Shown piece by piece: positions 11,220 through 21,233 of a stretch of 64,000 bases of DNA. Numbering within the stretch: the stretch's first letter is position 1; the number at the start of each line of letters is the position of its first letter. The stretch lies in assembly GCA_907164885.2 (NCBI GenBank), contig OU015493.1, positions 57,045,802 to 57,109,801 of the forward strand, given 5' to 3'. The position numbers were made by a program, and so were the translations under genes. Source of the stretch: Dolomedes plantarius. Taxonomy: Eukaryota > Arthropoda > Arachnida > Araneae > Dolomedidae. The notes below the pieces were generated by a model, which was not told the origin of the DNA, made no database searches, and saw only the letters and a program-made list of their open reading frames with translations.

Positions 11220-12774
11220 CACTGCTCAAAAAAATTAGGGGAGTGAGCAAAGAAGTTAAGAAAACCGTGCGAGACAGCCACGTATTGGCATAAAATGGAT
11301 AGTACACGCGTATCAATGCGCAATACAGAAAAAAAGACGTAAAAAAATTTGTAATTAAGCTTTAATTATTTGAAAATATGGAAAAAACATGAAAAGATGA
11401 TTTAGGGCAAAAATTTGGTTACATGTAAACGATAAAAAAAAGTATTGTTTAGAAATGATGCAAGATTTTTAATATGGCGTGTGGTCTCCTCGAACAGCTA
11501 AGACTGCTGCACACCTGTTTTCCATGGATGCGATGATGTTATCGATAAGACTTTGGGGAATACTGTTCCACTCCTCAAGAAGTGCAATCTCTAAGTCTCG
11601 GAGAGTAAAAGGAGGCCTTGGTCTCACAGCAATGCGTCGTCCGAGCATGTCCCAAACATGCTCGATTGGATTCAGGTCAGGATTGCACGCTGGCCATTCC
11701 ATACGCTGTATTGTTTCAGCTTCAAGCATGTTCTTCACAAGACGAGCTGTATGCAGTCTGGCATTATCATGCTGAAAAACAAAGGAATCTCCAATGGCTG
11801 GAGAATAAGGTATGACATGAGGTCCCAGTATCTCGTCTGCATACCTTCGGGCCGTCAAAGTACCATTCCGAATGATATGCAGGTCCGTACGTCCACCTAT
11901 GCTGATTCCACCCCATACCATAAAAACAGCTCGTCTGTATTGTGACCTTTCACGAACGAATGTGGGGTTATTTCGAGTGCCCCTTTCCCTCCAGACCAAA
12001 ACACGTCGGGTGTCACACTCCAGACTGAATCGGGACTAGTCTGTAAACAGCACTTGGCTCCAATCATGTTGCTCTCAATCTCGATGTTCAGCAGCCCATC
12101 TTCTTCGGGCCGCATGGTGACGTGAGGTCAACGGAATGCAGACCATTGGCCTACGTGCATAGAGACCTCCCTGATGAAGCCTATTACGTACTGTTTGGCT
12201 GGACACCCTTCGTCCTGTTGCCAAGAGCAACTGTCTTTGCACCTGAGTAGCATTGTTTGTTCTGTTTCGACGAGCTGTTAACAGTATATACCGGTCATCA
12301 GTTGCTGTAGTGTCGCATGGCCGACCTTGCCCTGGTCGACGTCTAACATTCCCTGTTTCTTGGAATCGATTCCACAGCCTTGCAACGACACTTCTGGTGA
12401 TTCCAACAGCGTCTGCGACAGTACGTTGTGTTTGCCCGGATTCAAGTCTGCCTATAATACGCCATGCCATGGATTCCGGTAAATCACGTTGTTGAGACAT
12501 TTTCAAGTCACCTTTTCTCAAAAAAAGAATAACCGGGTAATCGAATTTCACAGTTAAGGCAGTGAAACAGACGTTTCTGCAACATCCCGATTTCCGCTCT
12601 TATATTCTTTTTCTGGTTTTTGACGTCATGAACTTTGATTTGCATATGAAGTTTTCTTCTTCTATTTCCTGCTAGGCTTTAAATTATGGATGATTTATTT
12701 TATGTTACTTATCGGTGTAAGTATTTGCGTAATTTCGTTAAAACCATGTGCTCCACTAATTGTTTTGAGCAGTG
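11220..12774 (-). mobile_element. Tc1-type DNA transposon, complete ends, inactive
   Basis: The inverted ends are cactgctcaaaaaaattagg at the left and the reverse complement of cactgctcaaaacaattagt at the right, each flanked by the TA expected of Tc1/mariner insertion. The 1555-bp length and a single transposase gene on the minus strand fit a full-length element. The transposase has two premature stops, so the copy cannot move itself. The ends could still be recognised by an active relative. Confidence 0.92.
11469..12500 (-). pseudogene. Tc1-type transposase (DD34E) with two nonsense codons
   Basis: Cut-and-paste transposase of the Tc1 group, which would bind the inverted ends and catalyse excision and integration at TA. 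Reading starts at MSQQRDLPESM (ATG ending at 12500; the 17 residues upstream are not conserved-looking). The N-terminal paired-type helix-turn-helix region includes GQTQRTVADAVGITRSVVAR, then an RRRPGQGRP-like linker. The catalytic part has FTD, QHDNARLHT and NPDLNPIEHVWD, and the last two acidic residues are 34 apart. The frame is continuous for 343 codons except for TGA at 12077-12075 (after AAEHRD, probably from Trp) and TAG at 12038-12036, right after the first catalytic Asp where the family has Glu. There are no frameshifts, so the copy is fairly young. It resembles spider Tc1 families. Confidence 0.9.
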
Positions 12775-12776
12775 TA

Positions 12777-13247
12777 GAATTATTCGCCGTTTAATCAGTG
12801 CTACCACAGAAAATGATTTATATTTCGTGCTATAGTGGTTGGAGAATTATTGCAGTTAGCATTTATTCACACAACAATGCCTTTTACTGTTACTCAAATG
12901 TCACTGCCCATCTACAGTTTTTAGCAAATGCTTTTTTAAAGTTACCTACCTTTGTCGATAACAACAAGGATCAAACACACACCGTGTATTTTAATGTTGA
13001 AATTAGCTGTAATACAAACAATTTTACGAGATAATTTTCCCGAATCATCTCAAATTTTTAACCATTAAATGTCTATAAAACTTTCAGAAATTCACCATAT
13101 GAATTCATTTTTAATGTGAAATGTGAAATTAAAAAAAGTAAAATTTTCTCTTTTAAAGCAAGGAGATTGGTGGGCAGCCCCTAATCTGAAAGGTATTTTC
13201 CTGTAAACAAAGATGCTGCTTATTAAATTTTAACTGTGTAGAATATA
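12777..13247. other. Intergenic DNA, nothing recognised
   Basis: About 470 bp between the Tc1 element and the LTR element. One 78-codon open frame at 12798-13034 has no recognisable motif. Confidence 0.35.
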
Positions 13248-13800
13248 TGTCAGACTCTCGTCTCCCATTCCTAAGTGGAATTGATGAACGTGTGTAATAG
13301 CGTCTTCAATAAGCATCAAAAGAAGCGCAAACAGGTGTTGAGAGCCATACACCTTGGGAGACTCTTGACAATAGGAGGTAGCGAACTCATTTAGAATGAT
13401 TAAGGAAACACAGCGGCGCACGTCACCTAAGGTAGGAACGGTGGACAATGAAACCGACAATAGGTGGTCTGCGTACGCGGATAAAAAAGGCCGATTGTCG
13501 TTCGAGAAAGAGAAGAGGAGGCATAAAAGACAGACGCGAGTAACGAACAAGATGAATAGATTCGGACTGTTGAAGGGTCAACACGCTTACGGAGAGACGG
13601 GGGAGCTCGTCGGACTTTGAAATAATGAGCGCAGCTCTCACGAGTATTTTTAACGTTCGTCGGAACGAAACTTTGTAAATAACGTATTTAACCAAGATTT
13701 TAATATGTTAATAAACCTCTTGAAATAAGAGTTGACTCTACAATTATAATTCCTTCTACATGACAATGATTCGTCGGATCACGACTATAAAGGTTAACAT
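13248..13800 (+). repeat. 5' LTR of the gag-only element
   Basis: Matches the 3' LTR base for base as far as I can compare. The ggataaaaaaggcc and gcataaaaga blocks may act as core promoter. An aataaa signal lies near 13711, about 90 bp before the end. Short open frames within it are duplicated in the other LTR and are not genes. Confidence 0.9.
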
Positions 13801-13816
13801 TGGCGTAGTCGAATTA
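13801..13816 (+). other. Probable primer binding site
   Basis: tggcgtagtcgaatta follows the 5' LTR directly. A start of tgg and a position immediately after the LTR are what a tRNA-primed element needs. The tggcg.agtcg core resembles sites used by insect Gypsy elements primed by tRNA-Ser, but I could not compare it with the host tRNA. Confidence 0.6.
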
Positions 13817-14118
13817 AAGAACGTGGGAGGACCCCAGCGATACGGAAGGTATCAGAAAAAGATGATCTAGAGTACGAGAGTGGTGATAGATCTTCAAGGA
13901 GACGCAGTTTCAAGAGAAGTTGGATTCCGAACGAGTCTACTGGGCACGACTTCAGCGACAGATATTTACTCGGCAACTGGTCAAGAAACAGGAGAAATTC
14001 ATGGTCGGAGTAAAGTGTGCATCAACGACGTGGTTATATACTGAACTCTCTTGAACTGTGATCAAAGTGCGGCAACGGAGAAAGATTAGGGTGACAGTTT
14101 TTCATCGAGGTGAAAAAG

Positions 14119-14126
14119 GGGTAAGT
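14119..14126 (+). promoter_or_regulatory. Possible splice donor in the gag leader
   Basis: The sequence gg|gtaagt matches a consensus 5' splice site in the 700-base leader between primer site and gag. A matching acceptor could be the pyrimidine-rich stretch before 'gattaag' near 14485, just upstream of the gag ATG. This is only a sequence match. Confidence 0.3.
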
Positions 14127-14504
14127 GATTCTATCTTTTCTCCCTGTGTATGAGATAGCGGTAGTAATTAGTTGAAGGAATCTAATTATTTTTGATAAAT
14201 TTTGAAGTGTTGATTCATGTGTATAATGATGGAAGTAATTTGTTGAGTTATTGAATTTTGGAAAATGGAATAATAATTTAAAAGTGAAAAAGTGTTATTT
14301 TGTATAACGGGAAATGTGTACAAGTGTTCGTACTAGTTATTAGTGGAAGTGATTTATAATTGTAGTAGTTAAATGTTCTTAGAATTATCATAATTGTGGA
14401 AATAAATAGTTCAAGATAAGTATAGTTGGTTAAATTTTGTTATAGTTGTAAAAGTGAATTTGTACTTGTTTGCTGCATTTGTGATTAAGTGGTATAAGCT
14501 AAAA

Positions 14505-15947
14505 ATGGCATTCATAGGGAAGGGGCGGAAAGCCGATTTAATTTTGTTAGCTACAGAGTTAACAGGGATTTGTCCGTCTTCGGAGAACAGGACATACACT
14601 GATCTTAAGGAAATGATATTAGGAAGTGAGAAATATCAGGAAGAGTCCGCTAAGGAACGGTTATTTGCCATAATTAATGAGAGATTAGAACGAGAAAAAA
14701 GTGAAGAGAGAGATAGACAGGAAAGAGAGAAACAAAGAGAAATAATGTTAAAATTGAAAGAATTACAAGTTGAAGAATTGAGGATGAGGGCAGGTAAAAG
14801 ACTTTCAAGTTTTAGGGTCAGAGAAAGTATTGGAAGGGTTAATAATAATTTCGAAGGAGTGTTGAAAGAGGAAAAAAGGGTTATTCTTGAACCACTAGTT
14901 AACACAGATAAGGTATGTGCCAAAATTGACCGGAAAAAGGAGGATAAAAGATGTTTTGTCTGTAATAGTAAAGACCATTTGAAATATCAGTGCCCCAAAA
15001 GAGTTCAAAATCTCAGAAATAGAGGGGATCAGAGGGGAGATAAATTTGAGATGGAATTTAACAGAGGCGAAATTATTCAACCTGAGAATAAAATTGAAAC
15101 CCAACAGGAAAGGGAAGTGAGAGATGTAATTACTCAAGGAAAGGAGGTCCTGAAAGGGGTAGCATGTTATCAAAGGCATTTGAGTAACAGTATAGATCAG
15201 ATATTAGATGAGGAGTTGATTATTCCTTCTAATATGTTCGAAATTGTAAGGGATACAGAGGAGGAGATGGCTAGTCCCCCGAATAGATTTGAAAGCGCAA
15301 GAGACACAGGTGAGGAGATGAACCATAAGGGAGGAGGTAGTGAATTATGTCCTAATGAGAATTTAGATGAGACAGAGGAGGAGATGATTATCCCCCTTAG
15401 TATGTTTGAGATGGGAAGTCAGACGAAAGATGAGGAGATGTACTATGAGGGAGGAGGTAATGAATTAAGTCTCAATGAAAATTTAGATGAGGTGAGAGAA
15501 ATTGATAAAATTTTGGATGGGGAATTAAGTCTCAGTGAGAATTTAGATGAGGTGAGAGAAATGGATAAAATTTTGGATGGGGAATTAAGTCTCAATGAGA
15601 ATTTGGATGAGGTACGAGAAATTAGAGTTTCAACGGAAAAAGAGAGGAAAGATCAAATTGATATGTTAAGGAATAAAGGGTTAGAGGAAACTAATAATGA
15701 GAATGGAAATAATCAAAGGGAAACACGAAACGAAGAATTAAATGCCCAGGGAAGCTCCAACGATACGGGTAGGAAACAGACACAAACTATGGGAGAAAAT
15801 ACTTCAGTTGAAAATGGTGATTTTGTACCGACACTAGATCACAAATTCACAAAATCAAAATTGAACAACAATCATTCAATTCAGTCAATGAGAGATGGTG
15901 AAATAATAAAGCCAAAAACCCATTCGTATTTATTTAAGGTCCCGTAA
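14505..15947 (+). CDS. Unusual gag protein with CCHC zinc knuckle and 20-aa acidic repeats
   Basis: 480 residues. I start at MAFIGKGRKADL because this aligns with MSFLTKGKKEDL of the second LTR element; 17 upstream codons are open but not shared. The order is: N-terminal helical domain (1-45), a strongly charged coiled coil rich in E, R and K (about 45-105), a CCHC knuckle (C150, C153, H158, C163), then an acidic region with repeats of the LDEVREIDKILDGELSLNEN type (about 320-372, encoded by 60-bp DNA repeats) and a polar tail. The capsid helices seen in the second element between coiled coil and knuckle are missing. It should bind nucleic acid through the knuckle. No protease motif follows. 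No stop or frameshift interrupts it. Confidence 0.8.
   Translation: MAFIGKGRKADLILLATELTGICPSSENRTYTDLKEMILGSEKYQEESAKERLFAIINERLEREKSEERDRQEREKQREIMLKLKELQVEELRMRAGKRLSSFRVRESIGRVNNNFEGVLKEEKRVILEPLVNTDKVCAKIDRKKEDKRCFVCNSKDHLKYQCPKRVQNLRNRGDQRGDKFEMEFNRGEIIQPENKIETQQEREVRDVITQGKEVLKGVACYQRHLSNSIDQILDEELIIPSNMFEIVRDTEEEMASPPNRFESARDTGEEMNHKGGGSELCPNENLDETEEEMIIPLSMFEMGSQTKDEEMYYEGGGNELSLNENLDEVREIDKILDGELSLSENLDEVREMDKILDGELSLNENLDEVREIRVSTEKERKDQIDMLRNKGLEETNNENGNNQRETRNEELNAQGSSNDTGRKQTQTMGENTSVENGDFVPTLDHKFTKSKLNNNHSIQSMRDGEIIKPKTHSYLFKVP
15462..15620 (+). repeat. 60-bp tandem repeats within gag
   Basis: Units start gaattaagtctcaatga at 15462, 15522 and 15582 (partial). The exact 60-bp period keeps the reading frame. 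A more diverged copy begins near 15342 (gaattatgtcctaatgag), so the array has been growing in frame. Confidence 0.9.
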
Positions 15948-16724
15948 AAATCGCAGAGAGAATCACAAATTTAAGTAATTCCCAAAGAATTCCGGGAAAC
16001 TCATGTAAATGTGTATTTTATAAATGTTCTAAAATTGATTTAAGTTGCTCTCGAAGAATTCATTGAAAATTTAATTAAATGTGTATTTTGGTAATTGCAT
16101 TGATAACTAAGGTTGAATCCTAAGAAAAACGGATTAATTTTGTAAATATAATGGTATGATGAATTTAAGTAGATAAGTTATGTGATATTTATTTATTTTT
16201 TTTGTTGTTTGTTGTATGAACACTTGGTCTATGTTTTTTTTTAAGTGAAGAACTAAATTAATGTTAAATATTCCCTAGAGATTTGGGGAAGTTTCATTAA
16301 AATAAGTAAGTTTAACTGGTTAAGATTTAACCAGGAAATTCCTAAAGAGTTGAAAAAAAAAAGGAATCAAAAGTGTAATTATCTTAGAAATTCTTGCATT
16401 GAAGATAAGTGATTTGTAGTCAAATAATTTGTTGGTGTTTGGTTTAAAGTAAAGAAATGAGCAAGAATTATAATATTAATTTTGTGTCAAGGCTAAGTGT
16501 GAAAAGTAATTTTTGTTACCTGTAAATGTTGTGGCTATCTCATATGCAGATGAAAACATGGAATCATTTACTTGTAAAAATGTGTTATTGTTGTAGCTAC
16601 AAAGCGCCTCCGTCACAAGTTAAAAAGCACAGTTATTACCCCAGGGGTGTGCTTCATTATCCTCTGATCAACAGGGACTGTTGTTCAAACGTGAAAACGT
16701 CTCAAGGGACTGTTTTCACTTCTA
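15948..16724 (+). other. Non-coding 3' region of the gag-only element
   Basis: The space where pol would lie contains only AT-rich sequence with many stops in all frames. I see no trace of reverse transcriptase or integrase motifs, so pol was replaced or lost long ago rather than recently mutated. Confidence 0.6.
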
Positions 16725-16736
16725 AAGGAAGGGGCG
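16725..16736 (+). other. Polypurine tract
   Basis: aaaggaaggggcg just upstream of the 3' LTR, in the position where plus-strand DNA synthesis is primed. Confidence 0.6.
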
Positions 16737-16738
16737 TA

Positions 16739-17291
16739 TGTCAGACTCTCGTCTCCCATTCCTAAGTGGAATTGATGAACGTGTGTAATAGCGTCTTCAA
16801 TAAGCATCAAAAGAAGCGCAAACAGGTGTTGAGAGCCATACACCTTGGGAGACTCTTGACAATAGGAGGTAGCGAACTCATTTAGAATGATTAAGGAAAC
16901 ACAGCGGCGCACGTCACCTAAGGTAGGAACGGTGGACAATGAAACCGACAATAGGTGGTCTGCGTACGCGGATAAAAAAGGCCGATTGTCGTTCGAGAAA
17001 GAGAAGAGGAGGCATAAAAGACAGACGCGAGTAACGAACAAGATGAATAGATTCGGACTGTTGAAGGGTCAACACGCTTACGGAGAGACGGGGGAGCTCG
17101 TCGGACTTTGAAATAATGAGCGCAGCTCTCACGAGTATTTTTAACGTTCGTCGGAACGAAACTTTGTAAATAACGTATTTAACCAAGATTTTAATATGTT
17201 AATAAACCTCTTGAAATAAGAGTTGACTCTACAATTATAATTCCTTCTACATGACAATGATTCGTCGGATCACGACTATAAAGGTTAACAT
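16739..17291 (+). repeat. 3' LTR of the gag-only element
   Basis: Offset 3491 bp from the 5' LTR and apparently identical to it, followed by tata. Confidence 0.9.
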
Positions 17292-17295
17292 TATA

Positions 17296-17992
17296 CCTTA
17301 AAGTATAATGTAAGAGTTTTCATTTCTGGATTGCTTTTACAAACTGAACCACGTAAAATATAAAAGTTTCTTTCCCAAACTTTTCAGATAGCTAATTCAC
17401 ATAAATTCGAATAGCATCAGGTTTTGCATCCGTATGGATCTTCATGCCCATCTTGTTGATTTATCAGATGAGTGCAGCGGTTTTAAAACGTCTGTTACTG
17501 TTTTAAAATGCCTAACAGAAAAATCTTGAATACCAGAGATAGTGTTCCATAACGAAACTGATAATTCTATTTAGAAATATATCGTATTGACACGGAACAA
17601 ACAGGTGTGATTTAAATAAGTAATTGTCAAAGTAGAGAGAACAAATTGCTTATCTAATTTGCATTATTAAAATTCCCCCTCCTTTTCCTTTCTCGTTTCG
17701 AAATGGTGCTCTTTTCCGATTCCAAATTAGCGCCAATCCGTTACAGGATGAACTGAATGGAGAAAACAAACTGATCTAAGATACAGTTAAACTTCAGAAT
17801 CAGAAAAATTATCGCGAGAATACGCTGTGCATATGTAAATGGGAATAGAATATTTTTAAACAGAGCGACTATAGATCTAAAAATAAAGCACAAGAGAATT
17901 ACACATTCCAATATATATGTTACACAAGCATGAGTATCCATTGTCAATATATGGTTTTTAAAGTAATATATATATATATATACACACACACA
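17296..17992. other. Intergenic DNA, nothing recognised
   Basis: AT-rich, ending in a short (TA)n(CA)n tract at about 17968-17992. No gene or transposon signature was seen. Confidence 0.35.
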
Positions 17993-18021
17993 CGGAAGAG
18001 CCAAAAAACTGGTACACCTGC

Positions 18022-19035
18022 CTAATATCGTGTACGGCCCCAACGAGCACGCAGAAGTGCCGTAACACGAGGTGGAATGGACTCGACTAAGGTCTGAAGG
18101 TATCCTAGAGGTAATTCCCAATGAATCCTGCAGAACAGTCCACATATCCATAGGAGGGCGAGGTGTTGGAGATCTCTTCTGAACAGCACGTTGCAAGGTA
18201 TGCCAGATATGCTCAATAATGTTAATATGTGGGGATTTAGGTGGCCAATGGAAGTGTCTAAAGTCAGAAGTATGATCCTAGATACACTCGGTAACAACAC
18301 TTGACGTGTGGGGTGTCGCATTGTCCTGCAGGAGTTGTCCAAGTCCGTCGAAATGCACAATGGACATGAATGGGTACACGTCACCTGTCATAGTTGTCTC
18401 TAGACGTATCAAGGGTCCCATATCACGCCAGCTGAACATGCCCAATACCTCCGCAGAGGCTCCACCAGCTTCAACAATCCCTTGTTGGCATGTACGGTCC
18501 ATGGATTCATGAGGTTGTCTCCATACCCATACACGTACAACATCCACCCGATATAATTGTAAACGGGACTCGTCAGACCAGGCAACGTGTTTCCAGTTAT
18601 CAACAGTCAAATGGAGGTGATGGCGAGCCCAGGTGAGGCTTAAAGCTTTGTACCATGCAGTCAACAACGGGACACGAGTGGGCCTGCGGCTCCAAAAGCC
18701 CGTATCGATGACGGTCCGTTGAACAGTTCGCATGCTGACAGTTGTTGAAACCCCAGCATTGAAATCTGCAGCAATTTGAGGAAGCTTGTACGTCTATCTT
18801 GTTTAAGGATTCTCGTCAATCGTTGACGGTCCCGTTCTTTCAAAGTCTTTTACCGGCTGCACCGATGTCGGAGATTTGATATTTTACCGGATACCTGATA
18901 ATCAAGGCACACTCGTGAAATGGTCGTGCGCTAAAATCCAAATTGCATCGCTACCTCGGAGATGCTATGTCCCATCTCTCGTGAATTGACTATAGCGCCA
19001 CGTCCAAAGTCACATCAATCGTGATAACCTGCCAT
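18022..19035 (-). pseudogene. Tc1-type transposase (DD36E), several frameshifts and stops
   Basis: The family product is a Tc1 transposase of about 340 residues. The beginning is visible as MAGYHD, stop, then CDFGRGAIVNSREMGHSISE, a typical helix-turn-helix. The middle (18278-18733) includes RRPTRVPLLTAWYKAL, VAWSDESRL (first catalytic Asp) and LLQDNATPH (second). The end, ESIPPRVTALLRARWGRTRY then stop, is in another frame. Pieces of KSPHINIIEHIW fall between; 36 residues separate the last acidic pair. At least two frameshifts and several stops make it dead. It is more decayed than the DD36E copy at 46.0 kb. Confidence 0.82.
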
Positions 19036-19156
19036 TGTAACAACAGAAATGAACTGCAGGAACAGCTTCGCCTGACATTTGCTGTTTTATATACGCTCTA
19101 CCGACTGCATCACGTTACGTTGATTGTTTGCGTATCTCCCTTATTTCCATACGTAC

Positions 19157-19160
19157 GCCT
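19157..19160. repeat. Target-site duplication gcct (left)
   Basis: gcct directly precedes the left LTR. The same gcct follows the right LTR at 25078-25081. A 4-bp duplication fits Ty3/Gypsy-type integration. Confidence 0.85.
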
Positions 19161-19723
19161 TGTAAGGACTTCGCCTAAAATCAAGACTGACAGCCTTTAA
19201 TATTTGCAAAATGCTTTATTGGCATTCTAGATTAAATATAGGCTTTATACAATAATTTCAAAAAAATAAGCACTGTCTGAGGCTATTTCGCGGGATTCAG
19301 GATATCATGAAGGAACACGGCAGGCGCTCGATCTCTGGAACGCGTCCGACGACGAGGGTTGTCCACACCCGTAAGGAAAAAGTCAACTGCCCCCATTTAC
19401 ATAAAGGTGGCGAATATATATCCTCGCCCATCTCTGTGGGTGGTTGAAGCGTGCTCCCTTTGAACCCTTTCATAGACCGTCTTCAGACCATTCCGCGTCT
19501 TCCGCTAAAAGGCTAGGTGATTATCCTCTGGACAGGCTTTGTCTGCAAGCAGGGTGATTTCTTACAGAAGACGGCCTCCGAATTGTCCGACGGCGACGCG
19601 GCGTCTGCCACAATTTGGTGACAAAGTGACTGTCACCGATGAATACGGTAGATTGATAATGGACGTCTTGCCGTTAGGCTCTCTCAGGAATCCCGAGTGT
19701 GAAAGGGGCGTAAAGTCATTACA
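19161..19723 (-). repeat. 3' LTR (element on minus strand)
   Basis: 563 bp with two mismatches to the 24515-25077 copy. Embedded open frames occur in both LTRs and are not genes. Confidence 0.92.
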
Positions 19724-19728
19724 GACTA

Positions 19729-19745
19729 AATTCCTCCCCTCCCCA
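19729..19745 (-). other. Polypurine tract
   Basis: On the minus strand ggggaggggaggaatt directly upstream of the 3' LTR. Confidence 0.65.
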
Positions 19746-21233
19746 GATTTTTTCTGCAGAAGTTTCCACCTGCAAAAAAAAACAGAACAAAACATTGTCC
19801 TTCTCAGGACAATTTCGATTATAAAACTTTTCCCGAAGGCAAATGCACGCCCAATTGACATTACGAGTAGACCGTTAATTTTGATCAAACTCTGGCTTTA
19901 CCTTCATGAAAGAAAATTTTTAACTGTACTTCAAAGCATCATTTTAAAAGCACATCAAAAGGAATTTATAATTAAAATTTACGCACTTTAAAATCTCTAA
20001 TAAGAGAACATGCCGTAGCAAAGAAATTATAAAAATTACACAATAATATAACAAGTCATGGCAAAAATTTATACTAATACATGTCATATCAAAAAATTTA
20101 AATTCATGGAACACTAGTACGTACACATGACACTACATAAAAAACATTATAACTAGTAAATCACTCAACTGGGATCCCATAATTTACCTTAATTGTGATC
20201 ACATGACACAAATAAATTCTCAAATTGATATTAAACACAGTTATAATGAAACAACTTTACACAAATAAAATTAAACACAAATCCAAAATGGATACCTAAA
20301 CTTCATACAGAACATATCATCACCGTTACTAATACACATGAAAATTTTTAATTTCTTACTTTTCTTTTTAATACATTTAACACTTATCGTCATAAAAACA
20401 ATTTAATACTCGGCTTTCCGTAGATCCTGGATCAGGGAACTTAATTCGTTCATGATTACTTGTGATCCAATCTGCCGTTTCCATTTAAATGGACAGTCAT
20501 CAGCGACCTAAATTTAAATATTCATTTTATCCTACTATAGGGTTCACAGTCGATTTAGGGTCTAATTTTTCAGTACTGACTGACATAAAATTCTAACAAA
20601 ATAGCTCATTGGCTCATTCCTTATCAAAAAAAAAAAAAAAAAAAAATTCACAAACCTCACATTCCTTTTAATCACTTTGTTTCTTTGACAACACTTACAT
20701 TTATCTGTTGTCGTAACAACTCTTCAGACAAAACTTATCGATTTCACAATAAATCATCCTATTGCGGTATTCAAACACTGTACGGAGTGCATTTTGACTC
20801 CAATTACTACCTTCTTAGGTATACACAAAAACATACACATTTGCATTTAAAAGTTAGCCAACACCTTTCTGAGGCATTCTACTGAATTACTCAACAAAGA
20901 AAACAGAACATAAAATGTTACAATTGAACATTAACTAAAACCTATCTGAGGCATTCCAACACGGCATACATAAAACCGTCATATGGCGTTTGCCACTACA
21001 AAACCGTTATATTATGATAACGTCAAGGGAATTTCACCTGAATTTTCCTTTAAACAAAACTCAACTTCTATGGTCGAGTCGTTCAAATTTACAAACAATT
21101 GCATGTTACAATTCATAAAAAAAACATTACTCAAACGAATACACATTAATTTCTGGTCGCATTTTTACACTGAAACTACAATTAATCAACATACCTATAA
21201 TATACATTTAAAATTTTACGACTAAACTTCGGC
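19746..21233 (-). other. Non-coding 3' internal region of the LTR element
   Basis: About 1.5 kb between the truncated pol frame and the 3' LTR. It is AT-rich with stops in every frame. No catalytic motifs of reverse transcriptase, RNase H or integrase were seen, so a large part of pol is gone. Confidence 0.6.

Larger units (their letters stand above)
13248..17291 (+). mobile_element. Gag-only LTR retrotransposon with identical LTRs
   Basis: Two 553-bp direct repeats (13248-13800 and 16739-17291) start tgtcagactctcg and end ggttaacat. By eye they are identical. The flanking 4-mers are tata at 13244-13247 and 17292-17295, a plausible target duplication. Behind the left repeat lies a primer-binding-like tggcgtagtcg; before the right one a purine tract. 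The only ORF is a gag-like gene at 14505-15947. About 790 bp between it and the 3' LTR holds no protease, reverse transcriptase or integrase. The element is therefore non-autonomous yet very recently inserted, and must borrow pol from a Ty3/Gypsy-type relative (inference). Confidence 0.88.

Noticed and set aside
13396..13620. Open frame repeated at 16887-17111
   Set aside because: Both lie inside LTRs and are identical because the LTRs are; not separate genes.
19539..19991. 150-codon open frame beginning MSASRVISYRRR
   Set aside because: It lies in the LTR antisense to the element and recurs in the other LTR with a different continuation.
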